Notes: generated by a model from the sequence alone, not told the origin. A DNA stretch of 8,650 nucleotides from GWF2-50-93 sp041666985 (GCA_041666985.1 JBAYFV010000152.1:1-8650); one strand, 5' to 3'; counted from the first letter of the stretch, positions 1 to 7,159 are shown. Numbers and translations: made by a program.

Positions 1-1716
1 CCGCCGGCGGGAGATGTCCCAAATTTCCTGAGCCGTGACTACCGTAATTTTTTGCATCAGCTGATAGATGAATTTGCTGCAAAATACAATAAATATGGAA
101 ACTTTGCCGGTATATTCACCGACATGTTGTGGGAAAATACCGCCGACTACCACTGGCATGAACTGCCGGTTTTCGACCAATTCTGTTTTCGGAATTTTGG
201 AGAGCATTTGCCGAATGATATTGCCAACCGCATGGAAAAAGGGAAATGGTGGGTTGCCCCTGATGACAAATGGTGGCGGCGGATGGTGCTTTTCAAACAA
301 TGGGTTATGGAGGATTTCCATAAGGATTTGGCAGATTATCTGCATAAAAAGGGGTTTCAATTGGGAATACAGGTATTTGATTATACCTCAAGAACTGAAT
401 TTGCCTATACGTATGGGATGCACCCGTATCGATGGCATTTGATTGGAGATTATACTTGGGACTATCCGGGAAAGAGTTTTAATGAGTTGAATGTATATCC
501 AAATAATCTTGCCGGAACCTCCAGCCATAGCTGCGCCGCAGATAATGCTGTTGGTTTTCATGGGCAACAGGGCGGAGAGTCATTTAATTTTCAAACTGTC
601 TGGAGACCGGTTGTGTTCGGCACTACGCCTCGAAGCTATGAGGAATATAAACGCAACATTCTTAATGTCCGCGAATGGGCAGGCGGATCGTCGCTTGCCA
701 AAGCTGCATTTTTGCATAATTACAATGGGCTTATTCTTACTCTTGCCGGCAGCTCACTGAAAGAACGAACAAATACGATTGCTTTATTTGAGATCCTATC
801 GTATCGACAGGACATGAGCAGCATCTATGTCGAAGATGTCAGCCAATACAAAAAGTACCGCGTTTTGATCGCGACCCCTTACAGTGTGCGCGGTCTGGCC
901 AAGGAGAGCATGGACGGTTTAAAAAAGTATATTTCAGACGGTGGAATTGTCATCAGTCTGAACGCCAAATGGTCTACCTCGTTGCCGGATCTGAGCGATG
1001 AAAAAGATATTACCAGTGAAATGAGCGGTTCAATGTATAATAAGGACGGTGTTGGCGGAATGACAGGAGGGAATATTCCTCTACGCGAAAATATTATTGG
1101 GCGGGGCAAGGTCATTACCATACCCGTTGCGGATTTCGTTTCTGCGGCAAATAAAGACGCGGCTCTTGCCGAAGCATTCTCAGTACTGGTGCGGAAATAT
1201 TCTGCCCCCGAGATACTGATCACCAGAAAAATGTCGGCAAATGATGTCAAGACAAGGATTATCAGCACTCTTAGGAAAAACAATTGGATTGGGATTGCCC
1301 TGTTATCGGATGATCTCAAACCTGCGACAACAACGCTTTCAGTCGATGTGGAGAAATTAGGCGTCACGAGCGTCGGATACCGGGTGCTGCTCCTCGGGCG
1401 GAAAATGGAGCTGTTGAAGCCGGGGGACTTTGATGGAGGTTCTTCAGGGAGGGGTAATTTCTGGACAAAGGATGATTTTAAGAATGGGTTTGACATCAGC
1501 ATACTCTGGGACAATGAGGTTGATCTGAAAGTTCCCGACGGCAAGAGTATAGATGTGTCGATGTATTATCCCGAAAGGAAACAGCCGGCGATCGGAAGAT
1601 GGCTGAACAGATATTGGGAGCAATATAGAAAACTGGGCAGGGGATACGAGCATGAGATCGTGGTTATTGCCCCCGCCGATGAGTTGACGATAGACGGGAA
1701 GAAAATCACTGAATGA
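1..1716 (+). CDS. Glycosidase-like protein, 5'-partial (TIM-barrel-like plus GH42-trimerisation-like domains)
   Basis: The frame is open from the first base, so the gene begins upstream and 571 residues are visible; the TTG at 52 is not a credible start. Three regions can be read. Residues 1 to about 250 look like the later part of a glycosidase TIM barrel, rich in Trp/Tyr/Asp, with a strand-end segment GIFTDMLWEN (about 37-46) and a GGESFNF segment (about 191-197); D41, E45 and E193 are candidate catalytic acids. Residues about 265-325 form a Rossmann-like unit (YRVLIATPYSVRG followed by LKKYISDGGIVIS), resembling the class I glutamine-amidotransferase-like trimerisation domain of GH42 beta-galactosidases. 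The rest is beta-rich and ends in a strand-like tail. No signal peptide can be judged because the N terminus is missing. The neighbouring secreted esterase-like gene supports a role in glycan breakdown. The exact GH family and substrate cannot be assigned; a hydrolase-like protein without activity is possible. Confidence 0.6.
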   Translation, partial: PPAGDVPNFLSRDYRNFLHQLIDEFAAKYNKYGNFAGIFTDMLWENTADYHWHELPVFDQFCFRNFGEHLPNDIANRMEKGKWWVAPDDKWWRRMVLFKQWVMEDFHKDLADYLHKKGFQLGIQVFDYTSRTEFAYTYGMHPYRWHLIGDYTWDYPGKSFNELNVYPNNLAGTSSHSCAADNAVGFHGQQGGESFNFQTVWRPVVFGTTPRSYEEYKRNILNVREWAGGSSLAKAAFLHNYNGLILTLAGSSLKERTNTIALFEILSYRQDMSSIYVEDVSQYKKYRVLIATPYSVRGLAKESMDGLKKYISDGGIVISLNAKWSTSLPDLSDEKDITSEMSGSMYNKDGVGGMTGGNIPLRENIIGRGKVITIPVADFVSAANKDAALAEAFSVLVRKYSAPEILITRKMSANDVKTRIISTLRKNNWIGIALLSDDLKPATTTLSVDVEKLGVTSVGYRVLLLGRKMELLKPGDFDGGSSGRGNFWTKDDFKNGFDISILWDNEVDLKVPDGKSIDVSMYYPERKQPAIGRWLNRYWEQYRKLGRGYEHEIVVIAPADELTIDGKKITE

Positions 1717-1735
1717 TACAATGCGCAAAGTACGA

Positions 1736-1790
1736 AAGCATTTATCACTGTAGCGGATATAATGTTTTTGTAAAGAAACGTGATAAGCTT
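1736..1790 (+). promoter_or_regulatory. Interrupted inverted repeat enclosing a TATAAT box, upstream of the SGNH gene
   Basis: The left arm is AAGC-AT-TTATCAC (1736-1748) and the right arm is GTGATAAGCTT (1780-1790). They pair over 11 bp with a two-base bulge (AT) in the left arm and a 31-nt loop. A perfect TATAAT lies in the loop at 1758-1763, but the hexamer at the expected -35 spacing (AAAGCA, 1735-1740) is poor. The right arm ends just before the AAGGAG ribosome binding site (1792-1797), which is 8 nt from the ATG at 1806. This could be a promoter flanked by operator half-sites, an mRNA hairpin affecting translation, or chance in AT-rich sequence. There is no U-tract, so it is not a classical terminator. 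Confidence 0.35.
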
Positions 1791-1805
1791 TAAGGAGAAA
1801 CAGGG

Positions 1806-3053
1806 ATGGCTGCTCGACCAAAAAAAACATGGGTGCTCTTGAAAACGGTTACTGCTTTTCAGGTTGTTCTGTTTGCCGTTTTTCCATGTGCAGGATTGTC
1901 TGCACAACCAGCCACTCAAAGTCCGGCACAGTTCCCGGGATGCATTCAGCTGCTTCTGCCGCCACGTATCTACGCCGTTGCCGGCATCGAAATGAACGTG
2001 TATTTTGACAACGTCTGTCTCATGCTGAACCCCGCACAGTATGCGATCGATGTGACATGCGCAAAAGGAAGGCAGCAGGTTGAACGATGGACACTTGTTC
2101 CGACTGAGCAGGACATTGGACAGTACTCATTTGTACTTGAAGTCAGAGATGAAGCAAACAAGATTGTCGCCCGGTCCGAATCGATTCTTCACATCGTATC
2201 AAAGAACGCCGGTTCCGGTGTGCCCCTCAGTCTTTTGACGATAGGCGACAGCCTTACGCATGCGACTGTTTACCCGGCGCACTTATTGGAATTGTGCAAG
2301 ACGGAAGGCAACCCGCAGATAACGCTTGTTGGACATGTCCCGAATGAGAACAATCCGAACGTTCGTATCGAAGGTTATGGAGGCTGGACGGCGCAACGGT
2401 TTGCAACTTATTTCAAGGAGGGAAAGAGGGAGTCCGGGGCTGTTGACTGGAGAATATGGAATGCAAGCAGCAGTCCGTTTCTGTATTCGGACGGACATGG
2501 CAAATTCAAGATAGATTTCAAGCGCTACTGTCAGGAGTTCAACGGGGGAAAAGGACCTGACTTCGTCACAATCCTGCTCGGCGCCAATGACATGCTTGGC
2601 GCCACGGATGAAAACATTGAAACGCGTATCGATGCCATGTTCAAATACTATGACATGCTGATAGATATGATTCTGCGGGTACGACAAGATACAAAAATCG
2701 GAGTGCTGCTGCTGGTTCCGCCAGCAGCAACGCAAGACGCATTCGGTTCCAACTATCAGTGCGGACAGACCCGGTGGCAGTACAGGCGAAACCAGCAGCG
2801 GATGGTCAGGCGGATGATGGAGAAGTACGGCAACCGTGAAGCCAAGTTCATATATCTCATCCCTTCTAACGTTAACCTCGACTGTGTGAACAATTACCCG
2901 ATACTCAAAGAACCGTTGAATTACCGAACAAAGATCGAAGGGGAACGGCTTAACAACGGGGTTCATCCGGCGGATGGAGGCTACCGCCAGATTGGTGATA
3001 CGATCTTCTCCTGGATAAAAGCGCAGTTGTCCGCACCGGTGACCGGCAAGTAA
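1806..3053 (+). CDS. Secreted SGNH/GDSL-family hydrolase (putative carbohydrate esterase)
   Basis: A 415-residue protein. The start at 1806 has AAGGAG at 1792-1797. Residues about 7-33 form a signal peptide (basic start, hydrophobic core, likely cut after LSA), so it acts outside the cytoplasm. Residues about 45-135 are a beta-rich N-terminal domain. The SGNH fold follows: block I GDSL at 147-150 with Ser149 as nucleophile, a block II glycine in GYGG (190-193), block III GAND (259-262) with Asn261, and block V NGVHP with His387. The block V position usually held by Asp, three residues before the His, is Asn384 here. Family members are lipases, acyl-CoA thioesterases or sugar O-acetyl/acyl esterases; the glycosidase-like gene upstream favours deacylation of a polysaccharide, which is inference. 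An A8 run lies at 1820-1827, early in the coding region. The family call is secure; the substrate is unknown. Confidence 0.87.
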   Translation: MAARPKKTWVLLKTVTAFQVVLFAVFPCAGLSAQPATQSPAQFPGCIQLLLPPRIYAVAGIEMNVYFDNVCLMLNPAQYAIDVTCAKGRQQVERWTLVPTEQDIGQYSFVLEVRDEANKIVARSESILHIVSKNAGSGVPLSLLTIGDSLTHATVYPAHLLELCKTEGNPQITLVGHVPNENNPNVRIEGYGGWTAQRFATYFKEGKRESGAVDWRIWNASSSPFLYSDGHGKFKIDFKRYCQEFNGGKGPDFVTILLGANDMLGATDENIETRIDAMFKYYDMLIDMILRVRQDTKIGVLLLVPPAATQDAFGSNYQCGQTRWQYRRNQQRMVRRMMEKYGNREAKFIYLIPSNVNLDCVNNYPILKEPLNYRTKIEGERLNNGVHPADGGYRQIGDTIFSWIKAQLSAPVTGK

Positions 3054-3101
3054 GGAACACCATGTCTCCTGAACTCATTCCCTTGCTTTTTCATGGTGAC
3101 G
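3054..3101. other. Short convergent intergenic gap with weak inverted repeat
   Basis: This 48-bp gap separates two genes facing tail to tail. CACCATG (3058-3064) and CATGGTG (3092-3098) form 7-bp arms around a 27-nt loop, and GTGACGTCAC (3096-3105) is a perfect 10-bp palindrome that covers the stop codon of the minus-strand gene. Neither has the GC-rich stem plus T-run of an intrinsic terminator. A bidirectional terminator would be expected here, but none is convincing. Confidence 0.25.
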
Positions 3102-4472
3102 TCACTCCGGATCCATTGTGTCTATTTTCCTGAAACCCTTATAAAGGATCCATCCGAGTATGGCAACCATCAGCACAATGATTGAGGTGAAAAGGATTCT
3201 GCTGTCGAGGAACGGCTGATTTCCTCCTGCCGGTTTGTAAAGCGGGTTTTCCTTCTGTCCGCCCGGTTTGATTTCAGAGTATGAAGGGTTCTTGAGTTTG
3301 TCGAGGATTTCCTTTATATCATATGACGGAAGGGGAATCTTGGCGCCGCCGTAGTAAACCGACAGATCTCCGGATGTTTTGGGATTGATGAGTTCAAGAC
3401 AGTAAATGTTTCCGGAGGCGCGGGTTGCCGAAAATTTCACCGGTGGCGCATTCCCGTTTGAAATCCTGATCCTGTAGTGCTTGAAACGGCTTTCAGGAAT
3501 TGAGATGTCCAGTTTGGTTTCCCTGTACCCCGATATGTCTATTTTTGTGATCTTTCCGCCGCCGGCAAGATTCAGCCAGTTTTTTTTGTCGTTGCCTCCG
3601 TCAACGGAGACGGCTCTTGAGAAATTGTTTGATTCGGTTTCCAGGGAAAAGAGCGTCAGCGGTTCTTTCTTTGTTGAAATGAAAATCTCGGTTTCGTCCT
3701 TGCCGTCCCTGCAGGAGAATTCTGAAACGGGATATTCCCGTGTCCTGTTTTTGCGGATTATCTTCTTTTCGCTTTTTGTGAGAAAACCTATCTCGTCAAT
3801 CTTCAGCGGCTCGGTGTTTATTGTCAGTTTCTCGATTCGGCTGAAATCGCCGCCCTGTCTTTTTTCTGTTATCAGTTCCGAACCCGGGGATCTTCTGTTT
3901 TCCGCGAAGTTCGCGATTGAGATTTTATAATATTTGAAACCCGGGGATGAAAACTTGAGCGTTGTGTTTGAGAGTCCGACAACTTCGCTGTAGTCGAATA
4001 TGCTCTGATCTTCAGCCATTGCCTTCCATTCCTTCATGTCGGAACTGCCGTAGACACCGGCCTGTTTTTCAAAGTTTTTCGACGGTGTTTTCAGGACAAG
4101 TCCGGTGATGTCCCGGTTGTCTCCCGGTATTTCAACGCAGATGCCAATCCTGTTGTCGTCGTGTCTCGTGAGCGAAATTATTTTCGCGGAATGATAGACC
4201 TGGGTGATTTGGGTTTCACTGACCGTGTCCTGCTTTACAATGAAAGGAGTTTCGGCGTTTTTGCCGTCCGTCAGCCGCATGTCTGCGAAGTTCGCAGAAA
4301 CCGAATCGTAGATTTCGCTGTCAAGGGGAACCCTGAGAATATCGGAATCCTTCCCGGACGTCACATTCTTCATGAAGTGCAGATTGTCGGTTATGCCGAG
4401 CGCGGAAAGGATATTCGACGACAGGATGAATATCAGTATCGGTAAAGCGGGAGGGCTAATTCTTTTTTTCAC
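3102..4472 (-). CDS. DUF3999-type envelope protein with C-terminal membrane anchor
   Basis: I place the start at the GTG of 4472-4470, giving 456 residues, rather than further upstream. From there the product opens with Met-Lys-Lys-Arg and a hydrophobic core (signal peptide to about residue 24-26), and AAGGA stands 8 nt upstream (complement of 4481-4485). The N-terminal part (VPLDSEIYDSVSANFADMRL, about 48-67, then ETPFIVK) matches my memory of DUF3999 proteins, which open with a 'vPL-vY--l--DLaDLR' pattern. Residues about 125-190 and 275-340 are similar to each other and look like beta-sandwich, discoidin-like modules. A single membrane helix (about 426-444) is followed by a short basic tail, so most of the protein should face the periplasm. 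An A8 run sits in the codons at 3580-3587. It overlaps the preceding DUF2339-type gene by 17 nt, implying translational coupling. Biochemical function is unknown; a sugar- or polymer-binding partner of the membrane protein is a guess. Confidence 0.78.
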   Translation of the reverse strand: MKKRISPPALPILIFILSSNILSALGITDNLHFMKNVTSGKDSDILRVPLDSEIYDSVSANFADMRLTDGKNAETPFIVKQDTVSETQITQVYHSAKIISLTRHDDNRIGICVEIPGDNRDITGLVLKTPSKNFEKQAGVYGSSDMKEWKAMAEDQSIFDYSEVVGLSNTTLKFSSPGFKYYKISIANFAENRRSPGSELITEKRQGGDFSRIEKLTINTEPLKIDEIGFLTKSEKKIIRKNRTREYPVSEFSCRDGKDETEIFISTKKEPLTLFSLETESNNFSRAVSVDGGNDKKNWLNLAGGGKITKIDISGYRETKLDISIPESRFKHYRIRISNGNAPPVKFSATRASGNIYCLELINPKTSGDLSVYYGGAKIPLPSYDIKEILDKLKNPSYSEIKPGGQKENPLYKPAGGNQPFLDSRILFTSIIVLMVAILGWILYKGFRKIDTMDPE

Positions 4473-6984
4473 CGGGTAGATCCTTCTTTTGAATATCGGT
4501 ATTGAAGAAATCCTTGAACCGCACATAAATGAATGCGCCTGCGAGTACGACAAGGCCCAGTGCGAGAAACGCAATGATTCTTGAGAGCTGTGAAAGCCTG
4601 CTCAAATCCGAGAGGAAGACTTTCAGTACGACTACTGTGAAGAGGACAAGTCCGGCGTACCTCAGCCCTTTTATGTTTTTAATGATTCCCCCCAGGATGA
4701 ATGAGAATCCGAAAAGGCCCCATAGTATTGATATGCCGCCGGCGCGGAACAGAGGCGCCTTGAGATTCAGGAGGGTGTTCAGCTCCAGTGAAAGATAAAT
4801 GAAGAGCATTGCAAGTGAAAGCACACCGAAAAACTTCGAGGTGTCCCTGCTTTTGCCGCCGAAAACAAGGAATGAAAATGCAAATGCGCCGACGATCATC
4901 AGGAAGTTCAGGCCGCGCATAAGGCTTTCCTCGGGAAACGAATTGACCGGGAACCAGAAACGGTCTATGGAGAGCCGCCAGAACATCATGTCGAATATGA
5001 AGACCTTGAAAAGCAGGCCGAAGCAGAGAACAACGGAAAGCGCGAGGAAAAGTTTTTTCGATGTCCTTCTGAACGCAAAGGCGGACAGGGCTATTGAGGC
5101 TATCCATATCAATGTCAGGAGCGGCGTCTGGCAGGGCGGGTAGAAAACCCTGCTCATATGGTAGAATTCAAAATGCAGATATATGAAGAGGAGCCCGAAG
5201 CCGAAAGTTGCGAACATCGCAGCCGCGGCGTTCTGCGGAATGAATTCCGCAGTGTCGTTTTCAGGGACGATTATTCCCGATTCGCCCTTTTCCTTTTTCA
5301 TAAGCCTGTATCCGAGGGCCATTGAAATCACGAGTATCCCGAAAGTCATGAAGCGTGTCAGCATTTCATTTGCGTAATCCAGGTTTTTCACGAAAATGAA
5401 GTTCTTCTGGAAATCAAACATGAACAGATGTGCGAAGGCGAGGAAGTAGAGCACATATGATAGCATTCGGATGAAGTTGCTTTTCATCCTGCAGCTCATC
5501 CAGAGGAATATTGCAGCCTGTATGGACCAGGCGGTCGTTATCCATTCGTCGGAAAGCACCAGCGGGATTGTCACGGTTATGAAGAATGATGCGAAGCCCG
5601 TCAGTAGAATCAGGAGGTTCCTGTCGTTTATTCTCCTGTTCAGGAAGGCCAGTATCTGTATTATGTAGAAGGCCGCAAGCGAAAGACTTGCCGCCGCCAC
5701 CCATTTTCTTTCAAACTGGTCGGTTATCAGGTGGAAGCATGTCGAGAAGAAGATTGCGGCATTCAGGAACATGCCGAGAAGCGTGAGTGCGTTTGATTTG
5801 TTCTTGTGTACAATATTGTAGAGGAGGGGGATTGCCGAGAACAGGAGGAAAAACAGGGAGATGAAGGTGATTGCTACGGTGAAGTCCTCGTGCTTGTAGA
5901 ACTTGTCCAGGGACGCCAGGTAAAGTCCGTAGGTGAAGATGAAGCTGAGGGCGTTCAACATTTTCCAGTCCTTGTATCTGGCGATCGCGAGTACGCCTAT
6001 GCCAAGCATGAGCATATACGAGAATAACCCCGGGAAATCTGCCGTACCCGTACTCAGCATGACAGGTGTGCAGAAACCGCCTATTATGCCGAAAATCGCG
6101 ACAAGCATCGAGTTGAGCCTTATTGCGATTATCGCGGTGGCGACGGTTATTAAAATCATAAGGGCGAAAGAAAGCTTCGCGTCCGGTATTAACTTGTAAA
6201 TCCTGTAGCTTGCGAAAATGCTCAGATAGAGTGTTGCCACTCCGCCTCCGAGCAGACCCTGGGCGATTATGTGGTATTTTTTTCCGGCAAGCCTGATTCC
6301 GCCGATTATCATCGCGAGTCCGACGGTGATGCTGACAGCGATTCTGCCGCAGGGGCCTATGAGATTGTTTTCAATGGAATACTTGAGGAAAAAACCTATG
6401 CCGGTGAGAATTATCAGTATTGCCGATCTCAGCAGCCATACGCTTGCGGCGGCATATTCAAACGAGACGTTTTTGGGCCTGTGCTCTTCTCCGACCACAA
6501 TCCAGCTCCAGATTTTGCCGATGATATCCTGTGCGTTTTTCTCAAATTCGGAAGCTTGCCGTGGCAGAGGCGGAGTCCACGGCTTTTGAATGAATTTCTG
6601 TTCTTCTGTTTCCGGCGCCTGGACTGAAGGCGGAATTGATGCCGGTATTTTTGCTTCGGCAGGCTTTGCCTCGATTTTCTTTTCGCATGTGACCGGGGCA
6701 GGGGTGGATACTGCGGGCTGAACGACCTTGTCAGCCATGGCATGTTCAGTTTTCTTTTCAGGGACAGGGGCTGGAGCAGACGCCGGCTTGGGAGTTTCCT
6801 TGGGAATAGGCGCTTCTGGCGTTTCCTTGCGTTTCAGCCGTTCTATGTGCATGAACTCCTGGAATTCGGAATTAATTCTTTCCTGTGAGTTTTTAATCTG
6901 GTGCAGGACAGCGATAATCCAGATCGGGAAAATGAGAATTACGCCCAGGAATACCAGTGCCAGCAGGACAAATGCGCTTTCCAT
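4456..6984 (-). CDS. DUF2339-type polytopic membrane protein
   Basis: An 842-residue protein. I prefer the ATG at 6984-6982 because the G-run complementary to 6991-6996 then sits at ribosome-binding distance; the GTG at 6990 would leave no spacing. Order of parts: one N-terminal membrane helix (about 3-27), a charged helical stretch, a long Pro/Ala/Lys-rich linker (about 55-140), then about 22 membrane segments to the C terminus. DUF2339 features are FFLKYSIEN followed by IGPCGRIAVS (about 198-218), AQGLLGGGVATLYLSIFASY (about 241-260), and the C-terminal LRYAGLVLFTVVVLKVFLSD segment. The family (uncharacterised membrane proteins, COG5373 as I recall) has no established activity. No glycosyltransferase, ATPase or other soluble catalytic domain is visible. 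It is the first gene of an operon with the DUF3999-type gene, whose GTG lies inside its last codons. Family assignment is firm; role is unknown. Confidence 0.87.
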   Translation of the reverse strand: MESAFVLLALVFLGVILIFPIWIIAVLHQIKNSQERINSEFQEFMHIERLKRKETPEAPIPKETPKPASAPAPVPEKKTEHAMADKVVQPAVSTPAPVTCEKKIEAKPAEAKIPASIPPSVQAPETEEQKFIQKPWTPPLPRQASEFEKNAQDIIGKIWSWIVVGEEHRPKNVSFEYAAASVWLLRSAILIILTGIGFFLKYSIENNLIGPCGRIAVSITVGLAMIIGGIRLAGKKYHIIAQGLLGGGVATLYLSIFASYRIYKLIPDAKLSFALMILITVATAIIAIRLNSMLVAIFGIIGGFCTPVMLSTGTADFPGLFSYMLMLGIGVLAIARYKDWKMLNALSFIFTYGLYLASLDKFYKHEDFTVAITFISLFFLLFSAIPLLYNIVHKNKSNALTLLGMFLNAAIFFSTCFHLITDQFERKWVAAASLSLAAFYIIQILAFLNRRINDRNLLILLTGFASFFITVTIPLVLSDEWITTAWSIQAAIFLWMSCRMKSNFIRMLSYVLYFLAFAHLFMFDFQKNFIFVKNLDYANEMLTRFMTFGILVISMALGYRLMKKEKGESGIIVPENDTAEFIPQNAAAAMFATFGFGLLFIYLHFEFYHMSRVFYPPCQTPLLTLIWIASIALSAFAFRRTSKKLFLALSVVLCFGLLFKVFIFDMMFWRLSIDRFWFPVNSFPEESLMRGLNFLMIVGAFAFSFLVFGGKSRDTSKFFGVLSLAMLFIYLSLELNTLLNLKAPLFRAGGISILWGLFGFSFILGGIIKNIKGLRYAGLVLFTVVVLKVFLSDLSRLSQLSRIIAFLALGLVVLAGAFIYVRFKDFFNTDIQKKDLPGEKKN

Positions 6985-7012
6985 CAACACCCCCCCGATT
7001 TAAAAAACAGAC

Positions 7013-7028
7013 TTAAGATGTATCTTAA
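7013..7028. promoter_or_regulatory. Candidate operator palindrome 1 (TTAAGAT-GT-ATCTTAA)
   Basis: The 7-bp arms are perfect around a two-base spacer. It lies 28 bp upstream of the DUF2339-type start codon, a typical place for a repressor site at or near the transcription start of the minus-strand operon. It shares no sequence with palindrome 2, so the two are unlikely to bind the same protein. I do not recognise the regulator. Confidence 0.4.
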
Positions 7029-7051
7029 CGCCTTTGTTTCGTATTTCTATG

Positions 7052-7067
7052 TTTTATGCGCATAAAA
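7052..7067. promoter_or_regulatory. Candidate operator palindrome 2 (TTTTATGCGCATAAAA)
   Basis: This is a perfect 16-bp palindrome with no spacer, centred 39 bp from palindrome 1. It lies 92 bp before the miaB start and 67 bp before the DUF2339-type start. Its symmetry and position between divergent genes fit a dimeric helix-turn-helix regulator site. AT-rich flanks raise the chance expectation somewhat, but the GCGC core does not. Confidence 0.42.
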
Positions 7068-7159
7068 TTCAAGATTAGAAGCACGGAATCCGATTTAAAT
7101 TCACTTTGTAAAAGGAAATTTTCCCAATACCAGGGACAGGGAGCGCCTAGGCAAGCAGG

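Larger units (their letters stand above)
6985..7159. promoter_or_regulatory. Divergent intergenic control region between the DUF2339-type gene and miaB
   Basis: These 175 bp must carry promoters for both directions. They are AT-rich in the centre and contain two 16-bp palindromes listed separately. Candidate boxes are weak. Toward miaB, TTAACG (7025-7030), a 17-bp spacer and TATGTT (7048-7053) is possible. Toward the operon, the complement of 7064-7069 gives a TTGAAT-like -35 only if shifted, with no good -10. An 8-bp palindrome GCCTAGGC (7145-7152) covers the weak TAGG ribosome binding site of miaB. I see no riboswitch-like structure and no small ORF worth calling. Confidence 0.45.

Noticed and set aside
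879..1544. A 221-codon open frame on the minus strand opposite the glycosidase-like gene
   Set aside because: Its Ser/Pro/Arg/Phe-rich composition and lack of any family motif mark it as an antisense shadow of a clearly coding plus-strand frame.
1820..1827. A7-A8 runs early in the SGNH gene, in the DUF3999-type gene (3580-3587) and in miaB (7361-7367) as phase-variation sites
   Set aside because: All fall on Lys or Asn codons and a similar run occurs even in housekeeping miaB, so they more likely reflect codon use. Only the run at the gene junction was kept.
2283..2966. A 227-codon open frame on the minus strand opposite the SGNH gene
   Set aside because: It is antisense to the catalytic blocks of a well-supported hydrolase and resembles no known protein.
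4462..4468. A-AAA-AAG slippery heptamer in the correct zero frame near the end of the DUF2339-type gene
   Set aside because: A -1 shift there enters the third frame and meets a TGA after nine codons, not the DUF3999 frame, so it would not create a useful fusion.
4473..4574. N-terminal extension of the DUF3999-type reading frame to an ATG at 4574
   Set aside because: It lies wholly inside the DUF2339-type coding sequence, and would bury a good signal peptide and the ribosome binding site that serve the GTG at 4472.
7105..7125. GGAAA-T-TTTCC dyad upstream of miaB
   Set aside because: The arms are only 5 bp and A/T-rich apart from the ends; chance is sufficient explanation.
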